Shown: positions 1-9,338, counted from the first letter of the stretch. The stretch: 64,000 nt of DNA from Paenibacillus macquariensis (GCF_900156375.1 NZ_FTNK01000010.1:152891-216890), one strand, 5' to 3'. The notes: a model not told the origin generated them from the letters alone. Numbers and translations: made by a program.

Positions 1-2
1 AG

Positions 3-857
3 AATAACGGCTGGGACCCCGTAGAGTGGGCTATTCGAAAAGCAGAGCAAGCATTACACTTTCAAATATTTGCGGCTTGTGGTCGGAGTGTAGAAGATGC
101 ATACCAGTTACGTGAAGCGATGGACACTGCTGTGGAAGCGAGCTCCTACCTCTGGCTACTCAGTCATGAGCAGAGTGTACGTTATGAACAAATTGAAGAT
201 CGCAAAGGGCTTCGGATGGTCTGCAAGACAGAAGAAGAAACCATGCTGTATACCTTATTACGGGCAGGAAGTACGGAAGACTTACGTATAGGGATTGGAA
301 GTATATTAGCGCGGAGCAAACAAGATGATCAGGCGACACCTAATTCAGTTCAGGCATACCTACATTCTTTGATAATGGCGGGTTATCGGTGGTTGGAACG
401 CGCAGCATCTTCAATCGGATATTCAAATGTACTACTTCCTGGTGAGGATGTGAACAAGGTAGAGCTTGCGAAAAGGCCAGAGCAGACACTCATGTACCAC
501 TTTGAGGAGATCATGAAGCAATACAGTCGTATGGTCTCCGGAATAAGTCCGGTTCAACGTGCCCTTGAATATATTAACGAGAATTTGGAGCAAAGCCCTT
601 CATTGAGCCAAGTGGCTAAACATGTCCATATGAACCCTAATTATTTCAGTGAAGTATTCAAACGGGAGACCGGACAGAACTATATTGAATTCGTGACGCA
701 GGCCAAACTACGTAATGCGATGGTTATGTTAAGTGAGACACCCGCTAAAATCAGCGAAGTGGCAAATCGAATCGGATATGAAGATATTAAACATTTTAAT
801 CGGATATTCAAAAAATTCACAGGACAGACCCCTTCGGAGTACCGGGGGAAGAGCTGA
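3..857 (+). CDS. Response regulator, AraC/YesN type (5' truncated by window edge)
   Basis: The reading frame is already open at base 3, so the start and presumably an N-terminal receiver domain lie outside the window. The visible 284 residues are a variable linker followed by a C-terminal AraC-type double helix-turn-helix: the last ~100 residues carry the second-helix signature GYEDIKHFNRIFKKFTGQTP and end with PSEYRG, the usual YesN-like ending. In this family the regulator is phosphorylated by a YesM-type kinase and activates a nearby sugar uptake operon; here the sugar ABC genes start 138 bases downstream on the same strand. The kinase is probably upstream, outside the window. AraC-type DNA binding is certain; response-regulator status is inferred from the linker and context. 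Confidence 0.85.
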   Translation, partial: NNGWDPVEWAIRKAEQALHFQIFAACGRSVEDAYQLREAMDTAVEASSYLWLLSHEQSVRYEQIEDRKGLRMVCKTEEETMLYTLLRAGSTEDLRIGIGSILARSKQDDQATPNSVQAYLHSLIMAGYRWLERAASSIGYSNVLLPGEDVNKVELAKRPEQTLMYHFEEIMKQYSRMVSGISPVQRALEYINENLEQSPSLSQVAKHVHMNPNYFSEVFKRETGQNYIEFVTQAKLRNAMVMLSETPAKISEVANRIGYEDIKHFNRIFKKFTGQTPSEYRGKS

Positions 858-995
858 GAATTGTACCTCTATTAACTGAATTATATCCCCTATGTATCGA
901 TTGCCCTCCTCTTTATACTTAAGATATTCATTTTGAATAGGGTGAACTGAGGTATCTATTGGTTCATCAGGTATAACTACTAAGGGGGATTGACT

Positions 996-2324
996 ATGAA
1001 AAAGATGCAGAAAATGAGTCTAATGTTATTGATCATGATGTTTATTATTTCAGCTTGCGGAAATAGCGGAGATAATAAAAAGGCTGAAGGCGAAGTCACC
1101 AAAAAAGACGATAAAGTTAAGCTAACGGTTTGGCATAACTTTGCTGGGGATGACTTACGTGCCAAAGCAGTAAGATCACTTATCGAGAAGTTCCAACAAG
1201 ACAATCCCAATATTGAACTTGATGCGCAGGCTATTCCGCCGGATGGTTACCGCCAACGCTTAAGTACAGTTGCCGCAGGTAATGAACTACCAGACTTATT
1301 CTTCGTATATGCAGGAAGTCATTCTGCTGAATTATATAAAGCGGGATTGTTGCAACCGATTACAGAACTTGCAGATCAGAATCCAGATTGGAAAGCTAAG
1401 TTCCTTCCAGGTGCTTTTGATCCTTACCAATTTGAAGAGGGTCAGATTTACACAGCTCCAATGGGAATGTCAGCAACCTCTTTCCTTTACTACAACACAG
1501 CTATATTCGAGCAATACAAGGTCAAAGTACCTACAACTTGGGATGAATTAATGACAGCTATTAAAGTATTTAACGATAACAAAATGACACCAATTGCACT
1601 TGGAAACAAAGCGCCATGGGTTGCTCAGTCAACTATCATCGGTGCGATTGGCGAACGTGTAACTGGAACAGAATGGTTCAAGAATGCTTCAGCTCAAAAG
1701 GGTGCAAAATTCACAGATCCTGAATTTATTGATACATTGGGTTACTTTAAGCAACTTGTCGATAATAATGCATTCCAAGAGGGTGCAAACAGTATCGATA
1801 ATACGCAAGCAGAGCAATACTTCATTCAAGGAAAAGCAGCTATGATGATCAGTGGTGCTTGGAGTCTTACGAACTTGGCAGCTTCTGCAAGTGAAGAACA
1901 GATGAAGGATATTGATGTTACTGTACTTCCATCTATTCCAGGTGGTAAAGGTGATGCGAACAGTATTACTGGTGGTGCAGGAGCAGGTCTAGCATTAAGC
2001 AAACGTACTGAAGGTGCAACGAAAGAAGCGGCACTTAAACTTATCTATGCAGTTAGCGGTCCAGATGCTCAGAAAGCGATAGCAGAGAGCAACTCTATGG
2101 TAATGTACGATACAGATATTGATCAATCTAAAGTAAGTTCGCTTTACTATAAAGCATTTAACTTGGTCAAGAAGACGAATATTACACCGGTCTACGATGC
2201 ATATCTATCTGCGGAATCGGGAGAGGTAATTAACAACGGACTCCAAGAAATTATGACGGGTGGCACACTTGAAAGTGTCGCACAGAAACTTCAGGACGCA
2301 CAAGCTAGAGCAGTTACACCATAA
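996..2324 (+). CDS. Sugar ABC transporter substrate-binding lipoprotein (family 1)
   Basis: The 442-residue protein begins with a lipoprotein signal peptide ending in the lipobox ISAC, making Cys21 the lipidated residue. The mature part shows family 1 solute-binding features such as LTVWHNFAG near the N-terminus and a hinge region around SFLYYN. It would sit on the outer membrane face and deliver a sugar or oligosaccharide to the two permeases that follow. ATG at 996 was chosen over an in-frame TTG at 990 because AAGGGGGA (982-989) is about six bases from the ATG and touches the TTG. No ATPase gene is present; CUT1 systems of this group often share an MsmX-type ATPase encoded elsewhere. The substrate cannot be read from the sequence. 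Confidence 0.93.
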   Translation: MKKMQKMSLMLLIMMFIISACGNSGDNKKAEGEVTKKDDKVKLTVWHNFAGDDLRAKAVRSLIEKFQQDNPNIELDAQAIPPDGYRQRLSTVAAGNELPDLFFVYAGSHSAELYKAGLLQPITELADQNPDWKAKFLPGAFDPYQFEEGQIYTAPMGMSATSFLYYNTAIFEQYKVKVPTTWDELMTAIKVFNDNKMTPIALGNKAPWVAQSTIIGAIGERVTGTEWFKNASAQKGAKFTDPEFIDTLGYFKQLVDNNAFQEGANSIDNTQAEQYFIQGKAAMMISGAWSLTNLAASASEEQMKDIDVTVLPSIPGGKGDANSITGGAGAGLALSKRTEGATKEAALKLIYAVSGPDAQKAIAESNSMVMYDTDIDQSKVSSLYYKAFNLVKKTNITPVYDAYLSAESGEVINNGLQEIMTGGTLESVAQKLQDAQARAVTP

Positions 2325-2364
2325 TAAGTAAGTCCTGAATCGATATTTGAAAGGGAGAGTTACC

Positions 2365-3240
2365 ATGCCTACTGCTGTACGTAGTAAAGGATTTATTGCA
2401 CTAGCTCTACTTCCGGCACTTATTCTCTTTGTGGTTTTTGTCATAGTTCCTATTATTTGGTCCGCTTACTATGGCTTCTTTGAATGGAAGGGTATCGGAG
2501 CAACGAAGTTTATTGGCCTCGATAACTACCGAGAAATTCTACAAGATCACATTTTTTGGAGAGCGCTCAAGAATAACATGATTCTAATTGTATCGGCGAT
2601 TGTTGGGCAGGTTCCGATCGCACTTATTTTAGCGATAGTACTGCTTAAGAACTCTTTCTTTAGTCGATTTGTACGTTCTGCTGTATTTATGCCAATGGTG
2701 CTTTCAACGGTTGTTGTTGGACTCATCTGGGGATATATCTACAATCCGCAGTTCGGACTGGTTAATACCATTTTGGAGGCAGTTGGGCTTGAGTCTTGGT
2801 CTCGGGCTTGGCTATCAGATGTCAAAGTCAATATGTTCGCTATTACAATTCCGATTAACTGGAGTAATATCGGCCCCTATATGATCATCTTTATTGCAGC
2901 TCTGCAGAATATATCGCCAGAAATTGATGATGCTGCTAATATCGATGGAGCTCAAAAGGGTAAAAAGTTGTTCTATGTAACATTGCCTATGATCTGGAGC
3001 ACGGTAGTTGTTACCCTAGTACTTTGTATCTCGGGAAGCTTGAAGGCGTTCGATCACGTTATGGTGATGACCCACGGAGGACCGGCACAATCGACAGAAT
3101 TGCTTGCTACTTATATGTACAACAACACGTTTCGTGTTTACCGGTATGGGTACGGTTCCGCCGTGTCCACCATCATCATGATCATAAGCGCCTTACTGAT
3201 TGGGATTAACTATATCCTGACCCGTAAGAAAGCGGATTAA
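2365..3240 (+). CDS. Sugar ABC transporter permease (MalF/UgpA type)
   Basis: The 291-residue protein is largely hydrophobic, with about six membrane segments; the first spans roughly residues 10-32. The cytoplasmic EAA loop appears near residue 187 as EIDDAANIDGAQKGKKLFYV followed by TLPMI, the site that docks the ATPase. It would form a heterodimeric pore with the next gene product. ATG 2365 follows AAGGGAGA with normal spacing; an upstream TTG at 2347 lacks a ribosome site. It lies 40 bases after the binding-protein gene with no terminator between, so the genes are probably cotranscribed. Confidence 0.93.
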   Translation: MPTAVRSKGFIALALLPALILFVVFVIVPIIWSAYYGFFEWKGIGATKFIGLDNYREILQDHIFWRALKNNMILIVSAIVGQVPIALILAIVLLKNSFFSRFVRSAVFMPMVLSTVVVGLIWGYIYNPQFGLVNTILEAVGLESWSRAWLSDVKVNMFAITIPINWSNIGPYMIIFIAALQNISPEIDDAANIDGAQKGKKLFYVTLPMIWSTVVVTLVLCISGSLKAFDHVMVMTHGGPAQSTELLATYMYNNTFRVYRYGYGSAVSTIIMIISALLIGINYILTRKKAD

Positions 3241-3258
3241 CGAGAAGGAGGAAGGGGC

Positions 3259-4140
3259 GTGGAATTAGGAACAACTAGGACGACCAGAACGGCCACGGCT
3301 TCTCCGGGTAAGAAAATTGCCGAAAAAGGGTTATCCCTATTTGGAAAGTTGATATTACTCGGTTATGCCGTAGGTACGTTATACCCTTTGTATTGGCTGT
3401 TTATTAGTGCATTTAAGACGAATGAAGATTTCTTCAATAATCCGTACGCCTTACCGAAAGAGTGGAAGATAGACAATATCTTTAGAGCTTGGGATCTTGG
3501 CGATATGGGAAGAGGAATGCTCAATTCAACGTTCGTGACGTTAACATCAGTCATTCTAACACTAGTGCTTGGTCTTCTGGCAGGTTATGTGCTGTCAAGA
3601 TTTCAATTCCGGTTTAAGAAGATTGTTGTATCCTTGTTTTTAGCAGGACTTATGATACCGATTCATAGTACGCTTGTACCGTTATTTCTTATGATGAAAG
3701 AGGTCGGCTTGCTAGATACGTATGGTGCACTTATTTTACCGTATACGGCATTTGAACTTCCGATCGCTATATTCTTAAGCATGGGTTACATGGCCTCGAT
3801 TCCTAAAGAAATTGAGGAAGCGGCTATGATCGATGGAAACGGTTGGTGGGGAATTTTTGGCCGAATTATATTCCCGCTGTGTACACCAATCATTGCTACG
3901 ATTACAATTCTAGCGTTTCTACGATTCTGGAATGATTTCTCTTTCGCCCTCGTATTCATTAACACGCAGGCGTTAAAGACACTTCCGTTAAGTCTAGCTT
4001 TATTCTCAGATGGATTCGGAACCGACTACGCTCTAACGATGGGAGCAATGGCAATCGCTGTCATCCCAACCATTGTTGTGTATCTGATTTTGCAAGATCA
4101 GATTATGAAGGGTATGGTTGCTGGCTCCATTAAGGGCTAA
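3259..4140 (+). CDS. Sugar ABC transporter permease (MalG/UgpE type)
   Basis: The 293-residue inner membrane permease is partner of the preceding MalF-like protein. About six membrane segments are visible, and the EAA loop near residue 185 reads EIEEAAMIDGNGWWGIFGRI. The C-terminus ends GMVAGSIKG, typical of MalG/UgpE proteins. The start is GTG at 3259, positioned by GAAGGAGG at 3244-3251. It is the last gene of this operon; a strong terminator follows 25 bases after the stop. Confidence 0.93.
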   Translation: MELGTTRTTRTATASPGKKIAEKGLSLFGKLILLGYAVGTLYPLYWLFISAFKTNEDFFNNPYALPKEWKIDNIFRAWDLGDMGRGMLNSTFVTLTSVILTLVLGLLAGYVLSRFQFRFKKIVVSLFLAGLMIPIHSTLVPLFLMMKEVGLLDTYGALILPYTAFELPIAIFLSMGYMASIPKEIEEAAMIDGNGWWGIFGRIIFPLCTPIIATITILAFLRFWNDFSFALVFINTQALKTLPLSLALFSDGFGTDYALTMGAMAIAVIPTIVVYLILQDQIMKGMVAGSIKG

Positions 4141-4164
4141 TCCGCAAGTTGAATATGGGTCTAG

Positions 4165-4210
4165 AAAAGGATAGAGTTATCAGATGACATCTGAGACTCT
4201 ATCCTTTTTT
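4165..4210 (+). terminator. Rho-independent terminator of the first sugar ABC operon
   Basis: A 13-bp perfect stem, AAAAGGATAGAGT (4165-4177) with ACTCTATCCTTTT (4195-4207), is followed by a T-run. Confidence 0.92.
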
Positions 4211-4296
4211 GCTTTTCATGCCCTTTTTGACATGGTCATACAAGAATAGGTTTTTTGATATCGGTTCCCTAACTTGTGCACGAAGGAGGTAATGAC

Positions 4297-4959
4297 GTGA
4301 ATCAAGGATCACAACATAACATCACGGAACCTTCCAAAATGGATAATTCGTTCCACACGATATCGCTTGGAATGGGCTGCTTTTGGGGTCCTGATGCTTT
4401 ATTTGGGCATCTACCCGGTGTGATTAGGACGCGTGTTGGATATGCTGGTGGCACCACATCTCACCCGACCTATCGTCAAATGGGTGATCATACGGAGATC
4501 GTTGAAATGGACTTTGAACCGGATAAGATCTCTTTGGAAGACATCTTGAATGTGTTCTGGAATCATCATAACCCAGTGAATATTAATGATTATAAAGGGC
4601 GTCAGTATATGTCGCTATTGTTGTATCATGATGAGGAGCAGAGAAGTATCATACAGCGGGTGACCGAAGAGGGCAAGGGAGAGACATTAACATCGATTGC
4701 GCCTTATTCCGGGTTCCATCTAGCTGAGGATAAGCATCAAAAGTACCATTTGAAGAGATACCCGGATGCCCTCGAGAAGTTAGGTATGCTCTATTCTTCT
4801 CATGATGACCTTGTGAATGCAACATTAGTCGCTCGATTAAATGGACTGGCTAAGGGATACACGAGTCTAGAACGCATCATCAATGAAATAGAGCAATGGT
4901 CAACGCATTCCAATCATCAGCAGATCATGACGGATGTGATCCGAACAATACGGTGGTAA
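4297..4959 (+). CDS. msrA: Peptide methionine sulfoxide reductase MsrA
   Basis: The enzyme reduces methionine-S-sulfoxide in proteins. The 220-residue product has the catalytic motif GCFWG with nucleophile Cys28, then GYAGGTTSHPTY and later EDKHQKYHLKRYP, all standard for MsrA. The length is slightly above a minimal MsrA because of a ~20-residue N-terminal extension and a C-terminal tail. The start is GTG 4297 behind GAAGGAGG (4282-4289); the upstream GTG at 4276 has no ribosome site. It stands alone between two terminator hairpins, so it is probably monocistronic. Only the Cys28 nucleophile is firmly placed; resolving cysteines were not identified in the C-terminal part. Confidence 0.95.
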   Translation: MNQGSQHNITEPSKMDNSFHTISLGMGCFWGPDALFGHLPGVIRTRVGYAGGTTSHPTYRQMGDHTEIVEMDFEPDKISLEDILNVFWNHHNPVNINDYKGRQYMSLLLYHDEEQRSIIQRVTEEGKGETLTSIAPYSGFHLAEDKHQKYHLKRYPDALEKLGMLYSSHDDLVNATLVARLNGLAKGYTSLERIINEIEQWSTHSNHQQIMTDVIRTIRW

Positions 4960-4984
4960 GAGAATAAGAAACGTACGTACTAGG

Positions 4985-5029
4985 AGGCTATAAGCAGGAT
5001 GATTCGTTATTTCATCATGCTTATAGCCT
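4985..5029 (+). terminator. Hairpin downstream of msrA, probable terminator
   Basis: AGGCTATAAGCA (4985-4996) pairs perfectly with TGCTTATAGCCT (5018-5029). The pairing extends inward through GATGA/TCATC. Only a short T-rich stretch follows, so termination is likely but not ideal. Confidence 0.65.
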
Positions 5030-5198
5030 ATTACAATTTAAATAAATGTAAATAAATCGCAACTATAGATCTATAGACCAAATACTTCCAGTGAATTACA
5101 ATTACTGTATGTTGTAAGTTTGTCCAACTTTTGAACATCTAAGATTTTAGATAAATGGGGTAACGCCATACAAGGGTCAAGCAGAATAAAGCGAGTTC

Positions 5199-5348
5199 TT
5201 ACCCCCACTTCATGTAAGCGCTGTCTAATTCATTCTCCACTAAGTTTCGTAGTTGTTCAATCCACTCTATCTCCTTTCTCTTCATGATTACACCACGGAT
5301 TCGTCTTAGAACAACTCCTATACTTTCTACTATTTGATCGTATCCCTG
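5199..5348 (-). pseudogene. Short coding-like stretch, possible gene remnant
   Basis: On the minus strand an open frame of 49 codons ends at a TAA (5199-5201). Its C-terminal 28 codons from an ATG at 5285 give a charged, amphipathic, protein-like sequence that includes MKRKEIEWIEQLRNLVENEL. A stop codon immediately upstream (5349-5351) separates it from more protein-like sequence in the same frame (TQRILKMQHAQE). No good ribosome site precedes the ATG. It could be a decayed small gene or chance. The IEQLRNLVENEL pattern is faintly like Spo0E-type phosphatases, but that is not claimed. Confidence 0.25.
5213..5226. promoter_or_regulatory. Candidate cre (CcpA) site upstream of chitinase
   Basis: TGTAAGCGCTGTCT matches the cre consensus TGWAANCGNTNWCA at 13 of 14 positions. 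Catabolite repression of chitinase genes is common in Bacillales. It lies about 290 bases before the start, which is far, and it overlaps the coding-like stretch, so a chance match is possible. Confidence 0.35.
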
Positions 5349-5518
5349 CTACTCCTGTGCATGCTGCATTTTTAATATACGCTGCGTCTAGGGCACTGCC
5401 AGTTACTTGCTTAACTTCTACGCTTACATGATGTATTTCTTGTGAATGGGGAGGTGTATTTGCTATTGCCCACTTGGGCTTAAGAAACGGTAAGAACCAA
5501 ATTGTAGGAGGCGATGAT

Positions 5519-7273
5519 ATGAGAAAAGTATTCATAGGAAGAGTAAAAGGATTCAGAAGAGCACTTCCGCTTATGATTATTTTAGTTGTATTTGTTGGAC
5601 TGTTGCCGTCTATGGCTTTTGCTGCTGATCGGGGGGCTTGGGCACCTAATGTATCTTACGCTCTAAATGATACGGTTACGTATGCCGGAAATACGTACAA
5701 GGATATTCAACCGCATACGTCTCTGAGCGGTTGGGAACCGCCTGTTGTCCCTGCTCTTTGGCAGCTCGTTCCGGGTGGAGGCGGCGGTGATACCCAAGCA
5801 CCTTCGGCTCCTACTAACCTACAAGCGACGGGCACGACAACATCTAGCGTAACACTGGCTTGGAATACTTCAACGGATAATGTCGGCGTAACGGGTTACG
5901 ATGTATATCAGGGTTCCACATTACTTGGCAACGTTTCGGGTAGCACGCTCACATATACCAATACAGGACTCAGCGCAAATACAACGTATACGTATAAAAT
6001 AAAAGCGAAAGATGCCGCAGGTAACGTGTCTGCATTCAGTAACCAAGTTAGTGCGACAACAGCTGTTGTCGTCGGTGGAGATACCCAAGCACCAACGGTT
6101 CCAACGAATGTGTCTGTCACGGAGACCACTTCATCGAGCGTTTCATTGTCTTGGACGGCATCCACAGATAATGTAGGTGTTACGGGGTATGACGTATACA
6201 AAGGCACAACGTTTGTACAAACGGTAACAGGGACAACGGCTACGGTAACAGGGCTTGCCGTCAGCACGGCATATTCTTTCTCAATCGTAGCTAAGGATGC
6301 TGCAGGTAATCTATCCGCTGCAAGTGCAGCAGTTAATGCAACAACGCAAGGTACAGGTGGAGGTGGTGGGAGCACGCTACCTAAACATACACTTACAGGA
6401 TACTGGCATAATTTCACTAATGGCTCTACCGACTTGAAATTAAGCGACGTACCAAGCCAATATGATATTATCGTTCTGTCCTTTGCAGATATGGATACAG
6501 CGAAACCGGGTGGTGTTACCTTTAATGTAGATTCTAAACTATCTACTGCCCTTGGTGGGTATACGAATGCTAATTTGAATAGCGATATTCAGGCGAAGCG
6601 AGCACAAGGGAAGAAAGTTATTCTTTCCATAGGTGGAGCGGAAGGTAATATCAATCTAGGTAGTGCCTCACCGAATGTATCCAATTTTGTTACCAGTATG
6701 TCGGGTCTGATTACTCAGTACGGGCTGGATGGTATTGATATCGATCTGGAGAGTGGCATGAATGTGGCGAATCTAACAACTGCGGTTCGTCAGATTCAGC
6801 AACAATTTGGTTCGGGATTCATCCTAACCATGGCTCCGCAAACGATCGACATGCAATCTGCGAGTACGTCCTATATGCAGCTCTACAATAATCTGAAGGA
6901 TATCACTACCGTTGTGAATATTCAGTATTACAATTCAGGTTGTATGTTAGGTCGCGATGGACAGTGTTATTCCCAAGGTACAATCAATTTCTTGACAGCA
7001 CTTTCTGATCTGACATTACAGTGGATTGCACCTTCAAAATTGGGATTGGGTGTTCCTGCCGTAACTTCTGCAGCTGGAGGTGGGTATGTCACACCTAGTG
7101 TCGTGAACAATGCATTGAACTGCTTGGCAACGGGTAATGGTTGTGGAACTTACAAACCAGTAGCCAAATATCCGGATATTCGTGGTGCAATGACGTGGTC
7201 CATTAACTGGGATAAGACGAGCAATTATAATTTCGCCAATACCGTTAAGCCGTTCTTAGTAACGATGCCTTAA
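5519..7273 (+). CDS. Secreted modular chitinase, family GH18 (CBM5/12 - 2xFnIII - GH18)
   Basis: The 584-residue secreted enzyme hydrolyses chitin. A signal peptide with a long hydrophobic core ends at AFA35. Next come a CBM5/12 chitin-binding module (about 38-80, with AWAPNVSYALNDTVTYAG and ending ALWQLV), two fibronectin type III repeats (about 88-177 and 184-272), a Gly-rich linker and a GH18 catalytic domain (about 283-584). The domain carries the SxGG strand (VILSIGG) and the catalytic motif DGIDIDLE, whose last Glu (about residue 410) is the acid/base. The domain order resembles the chitinase D type of Bacillus/Paenibacillus. ATG 5519 follows TAGGAGG; an in-frame TTG at 5474 would add 15 residues without a ribosome site. 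It is monocistronic with its own terminator. Confidence 0.96.
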   Translation: MRKVFIGRVKGFRRALPLMIILVVFVGLLPSMAFAADRGAWAPNVSYALNDTVTYAGNTYKDIQPHTSLSGWEPPVVPALWQLVPGGGGGDTQAPSAPTNLQATGTTTSSVTLAWNTSTDNVGVTGYDVYQGSTLLGNVSGSTLTYTNTGLSANTTYTYKIKAKDAAGNVSAFSNQVSATTAVVVGGDTQAPTVPTNVSVTETTSSSVSLSWTASTDNVGVTGYDVYKGTTFVQTVTGTTATVTGLAVSTAYSFSIVAKDAAGNLSAASAAVNATTQGTGGGGGSTLPKHTLTGYWHNFTNGSTDLKLSDVPSQYDIIVLSFADMDTAKPGGVTFNVDSKLSTALGGYTNANLNSDIQAKRAQGKKVILSIGGAEGNINLGSASPNVSNFVTSMSGLITQYGLDGIDIDLESGMNVANLTTAVRQIQQQFGSGFILTMAPQTIDMQSASTSYMQLYNNLKDITTVVNIQYYNSGCMLGRDGQCYSQGTINFLTALSDLTLQWIAPSKLGLGVPAVTSAAGGGYVTPSVVNNALNCLATGNGCGTYKPVAKYPDIRGAMTWSINWDKTSNYNFANTVKPFLVTMP

Positions 7274-7346
7274 CAATAAGTGAGGAATCCTCAGATCTCT
7301 CCGAATGACGGTAATCTTCGAACTTCATCCTGTCATTTGAATAATG

Positions 7347-7383
7347 AAAAAGGAGTTTACACGTGGGTGTAAACTCCTTTTTT
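7347..7383. terminator. Bidirectional terminator between chitinase and the opp operon
   Basis: AAAAAGGAGTTTACAC (7347-7362) and GTGTAAACTCCTTTTT (7367-7382) form a perfect 16-bp stem with a 4-base loop. A-run and T-run flanks serve both convergent transcripts. Confidence 0.93.
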
Positions 7384-8349
7384 CTATACTAAATGACAAG
7401 CAACATAATGCTGACTGCCTACTTCACGGAACTCTGGTATCTGTTCCTTACAAATGTCCACTGCATAAGGACACCGAGTGTGAAATTTACAGCCAGATGG
7501 TGGATTAGCAGGACTCGGAATATCACCCTTAAGGACAATCCGATCTCTCTTAAACTTCGGAATTGGAACGGGTACAGCTGACAGAAGGGCCTTAGTATAA
7601 GGATGAAGCGGGTTACGAAATAGCTCATCTCTGGAGGCTGTCTCTACCATAGAACCTAAATACATCACACCAATTCTGGAGCACAAATGCTCCACAACAC
7701 TTAGATCATGGGATATGAATAAATAGGCTAACCCTCGTGTCTCTTGTAACTTGCTAAACAAGTTAATGATTTGTGCTTGAATGGAAACATCTAGTGCTGA
7801 TACAGGTTCGTCAGCAATAATGAGCTCGGGATTAAGAACGAGCGCACGAGCTATACCAATCCGTTGACGTTGTCCGCCCGAGAATTCGTGTGGGAATCGA
7901 TCAATATGGTACGAGGACAAGCCACACGAGACAAGAGCGTCCAATACCCGATCACGAACTTCTCCCTTTGACGCGAATCCGTGGTCCAATAAAGCCTCAC
8001 CGATAGCATCGCCGACACGAACTCTCGGGTTAAGCGAGCTATAAGGATCCTGAAAGATCAATTGCATTTTGGGCCGGATTGCACGAAGTTCAGAGGGACT
8101 AAGAGAGTGAATATCTAATCCTTTAAACTTAATTTCTCCAGCGGTTTTATCCGTAAGACGTAGAATGGTACGGCCTACGGTACTCTTACCGCTACCGGAT
8201 TCACCAACCAGACCAAAGGTTTCGCCAGGCTGAAGCGTAATACTGATATCATCTACTGCTTTAACATGACCTACGGTACGGTTGAGCAAACCTTTGGTGA
8301 TTGGGAAATATTTCTTCAAATGACTGACTTCTAGTAAAGGTTCAGACAT
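7384..8349 (-). CDS. oppF: Oligopeptide ABC transporter ATP-binding protein OppF
   Basis: The 321-residue ATPase of a peptide importer acts on the inner membrane face with OppD. Walker A is GESGSGKST (49-57), the Q-loop region reads FQDPYSSLNPR, the signature SGGQRQRIGIARAL, and Walker B LIIADEP. The C-terminus has the oligopeptide/dipeptide extension with cysteines (GCKFHTRCPYAVDIC). ATG 8349 was chosen because GAGGAGG precedes it and family alignment begins at MSEPLLEVSHLKKYF; the open frame continues upstream but only inside oppD. The first 8 bases overlap the end of oppD, implying translational coupling. It is the last gene of the operon. Confidence 0.94.
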   Translation of the reverse strand: MSEPLLEVSHLKKYFPITKGLLNRTVGHVKAVDDISITLQPGETFGLVGESGSGKSTVGRTILRLTDKTAGEIKFKGLDIHSLSPSELRAIRPKMQLIFQDPYSSLNPRVRVGDAIGEALLDHGFASKGEVRDRVLDALVSCGLSSYHIDRFPHEFSGGQRQRIGIARALVLNPELIIADEPVSALDVSIQAQIINLFSKLQETRGLAYLFISHDLSVVEHLCSRIGVMYLGSMVETASRDELFRNPLHPYTKALLSAVPVPIPKFKRDRIVLKGDIPSPANPPSGCKFHTRCPYAVDICKEQIPEFREVGSQHYVACHLV

Positions 8350-9325
8350 GAGAAACCGCCTCCTCATAGAGCCAGCAAGCAACCTTTTGTTGATTGCCAA
8401 CTTCTTGTAACTGCGGCTGTTTCGTCTGACAAATCGACATACAGTGCTCACAGCGATCATGGAAATAGCAAGATTCTTGTAAATCAAGCGGATTGGGCAC
8501 CTGACCAGGGATCGAATATAATTCTTCTAATCGTTGATTAATAATAGGTTTAGATTTCAGAAGCCCCTTCGTGTAGGGATGTTTAGGTCGTTCGAATAGT
8601 TCGACAACTTCACCCTCTTCAACGATTTTGCCAGAATACATTACGATTACGTAATCAGCCATTTCAGCCACGACACCAAGATCATGTGTAATGAGCAAAG
8701 TGGACATATTAGAATCTGTTTTAATTTCACGTAGCATATCTAGTATTTGAGCTTGTATCGTCACATCAAGTGCTGTGGTAGGTTCATCTGCAATCAATAG
8801 CTTAGGATTACAGGAGATTGCGATTGCAATCATAATCCGTTGTAGCATGCCTCCACTGAGTTCGTGCGGATAAGAATCAGCAATTTGCTCCGGACGGGAA
8901 ATGCCCACTTGTTCTATTAATTCTATAGCTCGTGCACGGGCTATCTTCTTATTCATCTTCAGATGGATAATCAGTGGCTCCATTATTTGCTCACCAATCT
9001 TCATGACTGGATTCAGCGAGGACATCGGTTCTTGAAAAATCATGGCGATTTCATTTCCACGAATACTTCGTAAACTATGTTTATCCAACTTCAGCAAATC
9101 TTCGCCAACGAAATCGATCTTACCGGAGATAACCTTACCTCCGGGTTCCTCTACCAGTCCCATAATAGACATTGCGGTAACACTTTTACCACAGCCTGAT
9201 TCCCCTACAATGCATACGGTCTGTCCAAGAGGTACACGAAAACTAACATCATCAACGGCTTTGACAGCACCTTCTTCGGTATAAAAGTACGTACTGAGGT
9301 GATCTATCTGAATTGAATTGTCCAT
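8342..9325 (-). CDS. oppD: Oligopeptide ABC transporter ATP-binding protein OppD
   Basis: The 327-residue ATPase pairs with OppF to drive peptide import. Walker A is GESGCGKSV (41-49), followed by FQEPMSSLNPV, signature ELSGGMLQRIMIAIA, and Walker B LLIADEPTTALD. The C-terminal oligopeptide-type domain has CYFHDRCEHCMSICQ, the Cys cluster that in some dipeptide-transporter ATPases binds an iron-sulfur cluster. The start is ATG 9325 with AGGTAGGTGAA upstream. It lies 13 bases after oppC. Confidence 0.94.
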   Translation of the reverse strand: MDNSIQIDHLSTYFYTEEGAVKAVDDVSFRVPLGQTVCIVGESGCGKSVTAMSIMGLVEEPGGKVISGKIDFVGEDLLKLDKHSLRSIRGNEIAMIFQEPMSSLNPVMKIGEQIMEPLIIHLKMNKKIARARAIELIEQVGISRPEQIADSYPHELSGGMLQRIMIAIAISCNPKLLIADEPTTALDVTIQAQILDMLREIKTDSNMSTLLITHDLGVVAEMADYVIVMYSGKIVEEGEVVELFERPKHPYTKGLLKSKPIINQRLEELYSIPGQVPNPLDLQESCYFHDRCEHCMSICQTKQPQLQEVGNQQKVACWLYEEAVSHV

Positions 9326-9338
9326 GGGCTGTATTCAC

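Larger units (their letters stand above)
5030..5518. other. Long intergenic region upstream of the chitinase gene
   Basis: No full-length gene is supported here. It holds a perfect 14-bp palindrome CTATAGATCTATAG (5063-5076), a 10-bp inverted repeat CATGTAAGCG (5211-5220) with CGCTTACATG (5421-5430), a catabolite-box-like site, and a short coding-like stretch on the minus strand (listed separately). The chitinase promoter must lie here, but no convincing -35/-10 pair was found. Confidence 0.6.

Noticed and set aside
5257..5535. A 92-codon minus-strand ORF overlapping the chitinase start
   Set aside because: It crosses the chitinase ribosome site and start, and its sequence resembles no known protein. 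A different frame in the same region is more protein-like and is reported instead.
5908..6417. A 169-codon minus-strand ORF inside the chitinase gene
   Set aside because: It is antisense to the FnIII repeats; Val/Thr-rich composition is an artefact of the repeats' codons.
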